NCBI GenBank assembly: GCA_020633515.1
Contig: JACKDM010000023.1
Coordinates: forward strand, 1 to 64,000
From: Myxococcales bacterium
GTDB taxonomy: Bacteria; Myxococcota; Bradymonadia; UBA7976; UBA1532
Reading direction: 5' to 3'
Length of the DNA: 64,000 nucleotides
Position 1 is the first letter of the stretch; every line of letters starts with the position of its first letter. The position numbers and the translations under genes are program-made. Below are positions 57,272 through 64,000 of the stretch, in pieces. Below the pieces are notes generated by a model. It had not been told where the DNA came from. It did not search any database and saw nothing but the letters and a program-made list of their open reading frames with translations.

Positions 57272-58633
57272 ATGGGCAAGCAGAAGACCACCTACGCCTG
57301 CGGCGCCTGCGGCCAGACCTTCGCCAAGTGGCTCGGCCGCTGCACCGCCTGCGGCGAGTGGGGCAGCGTCGACGAGGCGCTCGCCGCGCCCCCGCCCGCC
57401 CCGAGCCTCGGCCTCGCCCCCCGCGCCCCGAGCGAGCCGCAGCGGCTCCGCGAGGTCGAAGGCGCCCCGCCCGCGCGCGCCTCGACCGGCATCGGCGAGC
57501 TCGACCGCGTCCTCGGCGGCGGCCTCGTGCCCGGCGCGCTCGTGCTCGTCGGCGGCGACCCCGGCATCGGCAAGAGCACGCTCCTGCTCCAGGCCAGCGA
57601 CCGCATCGCCCGCTTCGGCGTCGACGTGCTCTATGTCACCGGCGAAGAGAGCGCCCGCCAGACCAGGATGCGCTTCGACCGCATCGGCGCCGGCGCCGAG
57701 TCGCTCTGGCTCGTCGCCGAGACCGCGCTCGCCCGCATCGAGCACCACGTCGCCCGCCTCGACCCCCGCGTCCTCGTCATCGACTCCGTCCAGACCCTGC
57801 ACGCCGACGACACCCCCGGCGCGCCCGGCAGCGTCGGGCAGCTCCGCGCCATCACCGCCCGCCTCATGGCGCTCGCCAAGGGCCGCGAGATCGTCACCTT
57901 CCTCGTCGGCCACGTCACCAAGGAGGGCAACCTCGCCGGCCCGCGCCTGCTCGAGCACATGGTCGACACCGTGCTCTACCTGCAAGGCCAGCGCGGCCAC
58001 CCGTTCCGCCTGCTCCGCGCCGTCAAGAACCGCTTCGGCAGCACCGACGAGATCGGCGCCTTCGAGATGCGCGGCGACGGGCTGTGCGAGGTCGACAACC
58101 CGAGCGCCCTCTTCCTCGCCGAGCGCGCCGCCGGCGCGAGCGGATCGGTCGTCGCGGCGAGCTTCGAAGGCACCCGCCCGCTCCTCGTCGAGGTGCAGGC
58201 GCTCGTCACGCCCACCGCCTACGGCACCCCGCGCCGCACCGCGATCGGCTTCGACCACAACCGCACCGCGCTCCTGCTCGCCGTGCTCGAGAAGAAGGCC
58301 GGCCTCGACATCGGCGGCGACGTCTTCGTCAACGTCGCCAGCGGCATCACCCTCGACGAGCCCGCCGCCGACCTCGCCGTCATCGCCGCGCTCGCGTCGA
58401 GCCACAACAACCGCCCGCTGCACCCCAAGGTCGCCGTCTTCGGCGAGGTCGGCCTCGGCGGCGAGATCCGCGGCGTCATCGGCGCCGACGCCCGCGTCAT
58501 CGAGGCGCGCCGGCTCGGCTTCGACCGCATCCTGCTCCCGACCGGCAACCAGGACGCCGCCCGCCTCGTCGGCGAGCAGGGCCTCATCCCCGTCTCGACG
58601 GTCGATCAGGCGCTCGCGGTGATGTTCGACTGA
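57272..58633 (+). CDS. radA: DNA repair ATPase RadA
   Basis: A 453-residue RadA: N-terminal zinc finger (CGACGQ and CTACGEWG), RecA-like core with Walker A GGDPGIGKST, the RadA-specific KNRFGSTDE motif, and a Lon-like C-terminal domain (IDVF-like GGDVFVNVASG; AVFGEVGLGGEIR). It promotes branch migration in recombination. It begins seven bases after the barrel gene. The length is normal. Confidence 0.96.
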   Translation: MGKQKTTYACGACGQTFAKWLGRCTACGEWGSVDEALAAPPPAPSLGLAPRAPSEPQRLREVEGAPPARASTGIGELDRVLGGGLVPGALVLVGGDPGIGKSTLLLQASDRIARFGVDVLYVTGEESARQTRMRFDRIGAGAESLWLVAETALARIEHHVARLDPRVLVIDSVQTLHADDTPGAPGSVGQLRAITARLMALAKGREIVTFLVGHVTKEGNLAGPRLLEHMVDTVLYLQGQRGHPFRLLRAVKNRFGSTDEIGAFEMRGDGLCEVDNPSALFLAERAAGASGSVVAASFEGTRPLLVEVQALVTPTAYGTPRRTAIGFDHNRTALLLAVLEKKAGLDIGGDVFVNVASGITLDEPAADLAVIAALASSHNNRPLHPKVAVFGEVGLGGEIRGVIGADARVIEARRLGFDRILLPTGNQDAARLVGEQGLIPVSTVDQALAVMFD

Positions 58634-58651
58634 GCCCGCTTCCCCACCCGC

Positions 58652-59593
58652 TCACCCATCGACCGGCAGCCGGTACAGCGCCGCCGCCCACGGCGGGATG
58701 CTCTCCCGCCCCGGCTGCGCCCCCGCCGCCCGCATCACCACCCCCGCCGCGTCGAGCGCTTGCGCGAACAACGCCACCGCGCCCGCCGCCCCCGGCCGCG
58801 GGTCGACGCGCCGCAGCGGCGCCACCGCGGTCGGCAGCGCCCCGAGGTACGCCCCGAGCCACGCCTGCTCGCCGAGCCCGAAGACCGCGATCCGCGTCTG
58901 CGGCCCCACCGCGACGAACTCCCCGTGCGCGAAGTCCCGCGGATCACCCGCCCGCGCCGGCGCCAGCCCGCTCTCGCGCACCAGATGCGCGAAGACCTCC
59001 GCCGCCGGCCGCGCGAGCCCCGCGCCGAGCGCCACCACGTCACCCGGCCGCCCCCCGAACGGATCGAGCGGCAAGAGCGCCGGCGCCTCGAAGAGCCCCG
59101 CGTCGACCCGCTCCTCGCCCCGCGCGTACAGCCGCCCCGCGAGCAGCGCCATCGGCACCGCCGCGTGCCGCGCCGCGAGCCCCTCCTCGAAGCTCGGCCC
59201 CACGAGCGCGACCGTCTGGTGCCGCGCGCCGCCCTCCCGCACCAGGTCGATCAGCGGCGCGTCGGGGCGGTTCGTCACCGCGTGTACCGGATGCCCCGCC
59301 GCCAGCGCGTGCCGCGCCGCGCCGAGCACGTCGTGATGCCGCCCCGACGCGCTCAGCACCAGCACCGCCGCGTCCCGCGGCCAGCGCCCCTCCCGCAGCT
59401 CCAGCGGCGTCGCCGCCCACGCCGGCTGCCCGCTCCGCGCGTGCAGGGCCGCCCACAGCGCGGCCACCGGCAGGCTCCCCCCCGCGCCCACGACCACCAG
59501 CGGCCGCTCCAGCGCGCCGCGCAGTCGATCGAGCCGCCAGCCCACCAGCGCGGTCTCGGCGCGGGCGGCGGTGTCCTGCAAGGTCGGGCTCAT
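58652..59593 (-). CDS. SIS-domain (sugar isomerase-type) protein
   Basis: A 313-residue soluble protein with two SIS-like halves. The first has LVVVGAGGSLPVAAL and VLVLSASGRHHDVL (the SxSGxxxD phosphate-binding pattern), the second VVALGAGLARPAAEV and DFAHGEFVAVG. It resembles the isomerase part of glucosamine-6-phosphate synthase and phosphosugar isomerases, but no catalytic partner domain is attached. ATG 59593 is used; GTG 59611 is in frame. It stands alone between radA and the kinase gene, so its sugar substrate cannot be guessed. Confidence 0.82.
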   Translation of the reverse strand: MSPTLQDTAARAETALVGWRLDRLRGALERPLVVVGAGGSLPVAALWAALHARSGQPAWAATPLELREGRWPRDAAVLVLSASGRHHDVLGAARHALAAGHPVHAVTNRPDAPLIDLVREGGARHQTVALVGPSFEEGLAARHAAVPMALLAGRLYARGEERVDAGLFEAPALLPLDPFGGRPGDVVALGAGLARPAAEVFAHLVRESGLAPARAGDPRDFAHGEFVAVGPQTRIAVFGLGEQAWLGAYLGALPTAVAPLRRVDPRPGAAGAVALFAQALDAAGVVMRAAGAQPGRESIPPWAAALYRLPVDG

Positions 59594-59691
59594 GGTCTCG
59601 CTTTGCGTCACGACAGCGATGCTTCGAGGCGGTTATGTGGTAAATCCTTCTCTATCGTCCACCGGCCCGCGTTGCGAGTCTCACGTCTCGA

Positions 59692-62600
59692 ATGGATGTC
59701 CTCCCGCCCGGAAGCATGATCGGCAAGTACCCCATCACCCGCCTGATGAGCGCGGGTGGCATGGGGCTCATCTACGAGGCCGTCCACCCCGTCCTCGGCA
59801 CCCGCGTCGTCATCAAGACGATCCAGTCCCACCTCGCCCACGACCCGCAGATCATCGACCGCTTCTTCAAGGAGGCCCTCGCCACCAGCCGCATCCGTGA
59901 CGAGCGACTCCCGCAGATCTACGACCAGGATCGGCTCGACGACAAGTCGCCCTACATCGTGATGGAGTACCTCGACGGCGAAGACCTCGCGAGCCGCCTC
60001 GCCCGCGGGCCGCTGCCGTTCGAGTACGCGACCCGGGTGATCGTCGAGATCCTCGAGGTGCTGCACCGGGTCCACCAGCTCGACATCGTGCACCGCGACA
60101 TCAAGCCGCAGAACATCTTCCTCGCCCGCTCCAACCTGCTCGGCGAGGTCCCCAAGCTCCTCGACTTCGGCGTCGCGCACTTCATCGGCGAGCAGGCGAC
60201 CGCGCCCGGCGAGATGATGGGCACGCCGCTCTACATGGCGCTCGAACAGGCCGAGCAGGGCGGCCGCATCGGCCCGTGGACCGACGTCTTCTCCACCGGG
60301 GTGATGCTCTACGAGTGCCTCGCCGGCCTCGGCCAGCGCCCGTGGGGATCACCCAACGTGATGGGCTACCTCGCCCGCCTCAAGACCGGCACCGCGCCCC
60401 GCCGCCTCTCCGAGCTCGCGCCCCAGACCCCGCCCGGGCTCGTCGACGCGGTCCACACCGCGCTCGCCATCCGCCACGAAGACCGCTTCCCCGACGCCGA
60501 CCGCTTCGCCCGCGCGCTCGAACCCTTCGCCCAGCCCCGCGCCGCGCTCTTCGTCGGCGGGGCCGACGTCACCATCGACGCCCGCGCCGCCGCGCCCCGC
60601 CTCTACGACGTCCCCAGCGGCCGCGACGACACCGTCGTCGAGCGCCCCGACCGCATCACCGCCCCGCCCGCCACCTCGGCCAGCGCGCGCACCATGACCG
60701 CGCAGGCGATCAACAAGCTCTCCAGCCGCCTCCGCCTCCTCGGCCCCGGCCGCAGCACCACCGGCACCATCGAGCGCCTCAAGCCCGGCGAGCGCCGCTA
60801 CGTCACGCTCCTCGCCATCTCGATGCAGATCCAGTCGAGCCTGCCCGAGACCGAGCCCGAAGACTTCGACACCGTCGCCGACCAGGTCTTCGAAGTGCTC
60901 CAGCGGGTGCTTCAGAAGGCCGACGCGCAGGTCGAGGCCCCCGTCGGCTGGTCGCTCATCGCCACCTTCGGCGCCGAGCGCACCCGCGAAGACGACGCCG
61001 AGCGCGCCATCGGCGCCGCCCACCGCCTCATCGCGCAGCAGCGCGCCGTCGACCAGACGCTCACCGAGTACGGCTACGGCCTCAGCCTCCGCGTCGGCGT
61101 GCACTCCGGCTTCGTCACCCGCGCCACCCGCGCCGGCCGCGAGGTCGTCACCGGCGACACCGCCGAGGTCGCCCGCCACCTCGCGCTCGCCGCCCCCATC
61201 AACGGCATCTGCGCCAGCCGCGAGACCCTCGCCATCGTCGGCACCCCCTACCGCTGGCGCCCCATGGGCACCGTCGAGGCCAAGGGCCGCCCCCGCCCCG
61301 TCGAGGCCTACGAGGTCATCCGCGAGGGCCTCTCCACCGACTTCCGCACCCGCCCCGGCGCCGCCCGCACCTTCGTCGGCCGCGGCCCGGCGTTCGACGT
61401 CCTCGAGCACGAGTACCTCCTCGCCTCCGTGCCCTCCGGCGAGGTCCGCCTCATCCACGTCGTCGGCCCCGCCGGCGAAGGCAAGAGCCGCCTCCTCGAC
61501 GAGTTCGTGCGCTGGCTCCACGACGACCCGAGCCGCCACACCAAGGTCGTGCGCGCCCAGCCCGTCGGCCTCCACCCCTACGGCGTCTGGGCCAGCCTCC
61601 TCCGCCAGATCCTCTTCGACACCGACGACGTCCGCGCCGCGACCGGCGACGTCGTCGCGCGCCTCACCCAGCTCGCCGGCGCGCTCGACCCCGACGGCGC
61701 CGCCGAGCTCCGCCGCCAGGCATCCGTCGCCCGCCTCATCCTCGGCCGCGGCGAGACCGACGCCCCCGAGCAGACCGACCCCGAGGTCTTCGGCGTCCGC
61801 CTCCGCTCGCTCCTCGCGCTCACCCTCACCGCCGCCGCCCGCCGCACCGCCCGGATCCACGACCGCCCGCTCGTCGTCGTGCTCGACGACATGCACCGCG
61901 CCGACCCCACCAGCGTCGAGGTCCTCGGCCACATCCCCGGCCTCATCCGCACCGACGTCCCGCCCCTCTTCCTCATCGGCGCCCGCGCCACCTCCGGCCG
62001 CCTCGACAGTTGGGTCAAGGCCCGCGAGCTCTCGCTCGGCCCGCTCCCCGCCGAGGCCGTCGACCGCCTCATCGACGAGGTCGCCGGCGTCCGCACCGTC
62101 TCCGACGCCGTCCGCGCGCTCGTCCGCGGCCGCGCCGGCGGCAACCCGCTCTTCGTCGAAGAGATGGTCCAGATGCTGCGCGCCCGCCGCCAGCTCGACG
62201 CCGACGAGGCCGCGCTCGCCGACCTCGGCCCCCCCGGCTCGCTCTACGGGCTCCTGCTCTCGCGCCTCGACCGCCTCCCCGGCGACCTCCGCACCACCGT
62301 GCAGTGGCTCTCCGTCTCCGGCGCCGACATCGACCCCCGCGTCTGGACCCGCGTCGCCCGCCGCCTCGGCGAAGACGTGCCCCGCCGCCTCTCCCCCGAG
62401 ACCGAGCTCGAAGCCCTCGCCGAGCAAGGCGTGCTCGAACCCGCCGAGATCGGCGGCCGCTTCGCCTACCGCTTCCGCCAGCCCCTGCTCCGCGACGCCG
62501 TCTACAGCACCGTGCTCCCCCACAACCGCCGCCTCCTCCACCTCGCCCACGCCGAGGTCATCGAGGGGCTCTACCCCGAGCCCGACCCCGAGCAGGCGAC

Positions 62601-63813
62601 CCGGCTGCTGCACCACTACAGCCACACCGACCGCGAAGACAAAACCGTACACTTCGCCCGCCTCGTCGGCCGCCGCCGCCTCGCGCTCGCCGCCCACGCC
62701 GAGGCGCTCTCCGCGCTCCAGCTCGCCGCGATGCTGCAAGACCGCCTCGCCACCCCCGACCACGAGGCCGCCGTCACCACCCTCCTCGACCTCAGCCGCG
62801 CCCTCTTCTACCTCGGCCGCCTCGACGACAGCGCCCACCGCGCCAACGAAGCCCTCGGCGCCGCCCCCGCCGACGCCTCCGGCCTCGCCGCCCGCGCCCA
62901 CGCCGCCGTCGCCCGCGCCGCGCAGTACCAGGGCAAGTGGGAGCCCGCCCAGACCCACCTCGAACAGGCCGAGCACCTCTACGAAAGAGCCGCCCGCCCC
63001 CTCGACGCCGCCCGCGCCCGCTGCATGCTCGCCTTCGTCATCCGCAGCCGCGGCGGCTCCGTCGAAGAAGCGCTCGAGCTCGCCCGCTCCGGCTGGGCCG
63101 TCCTCCGCGACGGCGACGCCGCCGCCGCCGTCGTCCGCGCCGGCCACGACCTCGGCAACATCCTCCGCGACCTCGGCCGCTACGACGAGGCCGTCGCCGT
63201 CTTCGACCACGCCATCGCCCGCGGCCGCCGCGCCAGCGGCGACGCCATCTACGCCCGCCTCCCGTGGTTTCAGGCCTGCCGATCGGGCCGCGCGATCTGC
63301 CTCGCCGCGCTCGGCCGCCTCGACGAAGCCATCGCCGAGCAGCGCCACGTCTACGAAGACGCCCTCCAGACCCGCCACCGCGTCGCGCAGGCCGTCAGCG
63401 CCTTCCACCTCGCCCGCCACCTCGCCGACGCGGGCGACCACGACGCCGCCCGCGAGATGGCCGAGAGCTCGCTCGCCGTCTGCGGCGAGGTCGGCATGCC
63501 CGGCCGCGCGATGAAGGCCCGCCTCCTCCTCGCCCGCCTCGCCGACGCCGCCGGCGACCCCGCCCGCCAGCGCGAGCACCTCGAAGCCGCCGAGTTCCTC
63601 GCCCGTGACGGCGACCTCACCGTCTGGTTCCAGCGCACCGTCAAGCCGCTCGTCGCCGTGCTCCGCCGCCTCGGCGAGCTCGACCGCGCCGCCGCGCTCC
63701 TCGACGAAGCCCGCCGCCGCGCCACCGAAGAGGTCGAGCCCGCGCTCGTCGCCGAAGCCGACGCGCTCCGCCGCGCCGCCCGCCAGACCGCGCCCCCGCC
63801 CCCGCCCCGCTGA
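59692..63813 (+). CDS. Ser/Thr protein kinase - cyclase-like - AAA ATPase - TPR signalling protein
   Basis: A 1,373-residue protein. Kinase domain (about 10-285): MSAGGMGLIYEA (P-loop), VIKT, HRDIKPQN (Asp136), DFG (Asp158); the APE motif reads ALE. Residues about 360-545 match the class III cyclase fold (RVGVHSGFV; GDTAEVARHLA; MGTVEAKGR), but the first metal-Asp position is lost (TLLAISMQIQS), so it is probably inactive and a ligand sensor. Then comes a STAND-type ATPase: FVGRG, Walker A GPAGEGKS (592-599), Walker B VVVLDDMHRAD (Asp near 732). The rest is about 500 residues of TPR-like helices. Such kinases, common in myxobacteria, integrate signals in large complexes. No membrane segment is seen. 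Confidence 0.93.
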   Translation: MDVLPPGSMIGKYPITRLMSAGGMGLIYEAVHPVLGTRVVIKTIQSHLAHDPQIIDRFFKEALATSRIRDERLPQIYDQDRLDDKSPYIVMEYLDGEDLASRLARGPLPFEYATRVIVEILEVLHRVHQLDIVHRDIKPQNIFLARSNLLGEVPKLLDFGVAHFIGEQATAPGEMMGTPLYMALEQAEQGGRIGPWTDVFSTGVMLYECLAGLGQRPWGSPNVMGYLARLKTGTAPRRLSELAPQTPPGLVDAVHTALAIRHEDRFPDADRFARALEPFAQPRAALFVGGADVTIDARAAAPRLYDVPSGRDDTVVERPDRITAPPATSASARTMTAQAINKLSSRLRLLGPGRSTTGTIERLKPGERRYVTLLAISMQIQSSLPETEPEDFDTVADQVFEVLQRVLQKADAQVEAPVGWSLIATFGAERTREDDAERAIGAAHRLIAQQRAVDQTLTEYGYGLSLRVGVHSGFVTRATRAGREVVTGDTAEVARHLALAAPINGICASRETLAIVGTPYRWRPMGTVEAKGRPRPVEAYEVIREGLSTDFRTRPGAARTFVGRGPAFDVLEHEYLLASVPSGEVRLIHVVGPAGEGKSRLLDEFVRWLHDDPSRHTKVVRAQPVGLHPYGVWASLLRQILFDTDDVRAATGDVVARLTQLAGALDPDGAAELRRQASVARLILGRGETDAPEQTDPEVFGVRLRSLLALTLTAAARRTARIHDRPLVVVLDDMHRADPTSVEVLGHIPGLIRTDVPPLFLIGARATSGRLDSWVKARELSLGPLPAEAVDRLIDEVAGVRTVSDAVRALVRGRAGGNPLFVEEMVQMLRARRQLDADEAALADLGPPGSLYGLLLSRLDRLPGDLRTTVQWLSVSGADIDPRVWTRVARRLGEDVPRRLSPETELEALAEQGVLEPAEIGGRFAYRFRQPLLRDAVYSTVLPHNRRLLHLAHAEVIEGLYPEPDPEQATRLLHHYSHTDREDKTVHFARLVGRRRLALAAHAEALSALQLAAMLQDRLATPDHEAAVTTLLDLSRALFYLGRLDDSAHRANEALGAAPADASGLAARAHAAVARAAQYQGKWEPAQTHLEQAEHLYERAARPLDAARARCMLAFVIRSRGGSVEEALELARSGWAVLRDGDAAAAVVRAGHDLGNILRDLGRYDEAVAVFDHAIARGRRASGDAIYARLPWFQACRSGRAICLAALGRLDEAIAEQRHVYEDALQTRHRVAQAVSAFHLARHLADAGDHDAAREMAESSLAVCGEVGMPGRAMKARLLLARLADAAGDPARQREHLEAAEFLARDGDLTVWFQRTVKPLVAVLRRLGELDRAAALLDEARRRATEEVEPALVAEADALRRAARQTAPPPPPR

Positions 63814-63910
63814 CGCGCCCGACCGCGACGAATCCGGCCCCACCCCGCTTCTCACCGCCCTCTTCCTGCCCTATCCTGACGCGCACCACGACGAAGCGAG
63901 AGGGGTTGCG

Positions 63911-64000
63911 ATGGCACCGGCCTTCGATCAAGACGCGATGCGCGCCTTCGGGAAGCTGATCGGGCGCATGATCGGCAAAGAGCCGCTCACCCGAGACGAG
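63911..64000 (+). CDS. Start of a gene cut by the window edge
   Basis: Thirty codons from an ATG with AGAGGGG eight bases upstream. The peptide (AFGKLIGRMIGKEPLTRDE) faintly resembles the N-terminal helical domain of anthranilate phosphoribosyltransferase-like proteins (GKxLTRxE), but it is too short to name. Confidence 0.55.
   Translation, partial: MAPAFDQDAMRAFGKLIGRMIGKEPLTRDE

Noticed and set aside
59594..59691. A promoter in the AT-richer gap before the kinase gene
   Set aside because: TTATGT- and TATCGT-like words occur but none has a matching -35 at a normal spacing.
60349..63855. A 1,168-codon minus-strand open frame opposite the kinase gene
   Set aside because: It lies antisense to a protein with unmistakable kinase and ATPase motifs; its Gly/Ala/Glu-rich composition is typical of a shadow.

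Overview
The window is about 64 kb of very GC-rich DNA (roughly three quarters G+C, with G or C at almost every third codon position). It is densely packed, with neighbouring genes commonly overlapping by 1-13 bases. The gene content suggests a myxobacterium-like organism (Myxococcota or a related former deltaproteobacterium). It has a Ser/Thr kinase fused to a cyclase-like domain, an ATPase and helical repeats; a DUF4388 response regulator next to a Roadblock-like protein; a Gld-type ABC operon; paired ArsA-family ATPases; and a MoxR/DUF58/BatA cluster. No rRNA, tRNA, insertion sequence, phage or CRISPR array was seen. The host assignment is an inference from gene families, not from a marker tree.

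Layout. 0-2.9 kb: end of gyrB, an unknown gene and a DnaC-like helicase loader with an eight-cysteine N-terminus. 2.8-7.3 kb (minus): ABC ATPase, permease, GldG-like and DUF4340 proteins. 7.5-10.5 kb: two membrane glycosyltransferases behind a near-perfect sigma70-type promoter. 10.4-15.3 kb (minus): ECF sigma factor, anti-sigma factor, an exported protein, then xseA, xseB, ispA and tlyA. 15.6-24.2 kb (plus): a coupled five-gene cluster of a DUF4175-like coiled-coil membrane protein, an exported HExxH peptidase with TPR-like repeats, MoxR, DUF58 and a BatA-like protein. 24.3-30.6 kb: lipoprotein, GST, M28 peptidase, EtfD-like Fe-S membrane protein and truD, the last flanked by GATGGCAT/ATGCCATC repeats. 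30.9-33.1 kb (minus): enoyl-CoA hydratase, a rearranged thyA, and folA. 33.2-39.5 kb (plus): 3-hydroxyacyl-CoA dehydrogenase, two ArsA ATPases, a TPR lipoprotein, ruvX, mltG and DUF1841. 39.5-46.1 kb (minus): LysM-FecR protein, a frame-broken TPR/CHAT-like protein and a membrane adenylate cyclase. 46.3-49.7 kb (minus): histidine kinase, DUF4388 response regulator, a Pro/Ala-rich protein and a Roadblock-like protein. 49.9-59.6 kb: coiled-coil protein, WD40 protein, an RND exporter divergent from a lipocalin-like protein, a beta-barrel protein, radA and a SIS-domain protein. 59.7-63.8 kb: the multidomain kinase. The window ends in a partial gene.

How the genes fit together. Most units look like envelope biology and signalling: sigma/anti-sigma stress control, export and polysaccharide synthesis, MoxR/VWA chaperone-type assembly, and two multi-gene sensory modules. 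The most unusual block is the LysM-FecR / TPR-CHAT-like / cyclase operon. Only one stop codon, in a badly broken stretch, separates the CHAT-like part from the cyclase.

A caution. Reading frames break repeatedly in a few patches: 31.6-32.0, 41.6-44.06 and 47.3-48.0 kb, plus single breaks near 49.03 and 50.04 kb. Codon bias is kept in each fragment, so consensus errors are as likely as real pseudogenes. Three short duplications were found: 17 bp at 18.56 kb, period 67 at 39.46 kb, and a 125-bp copy inside thyA.
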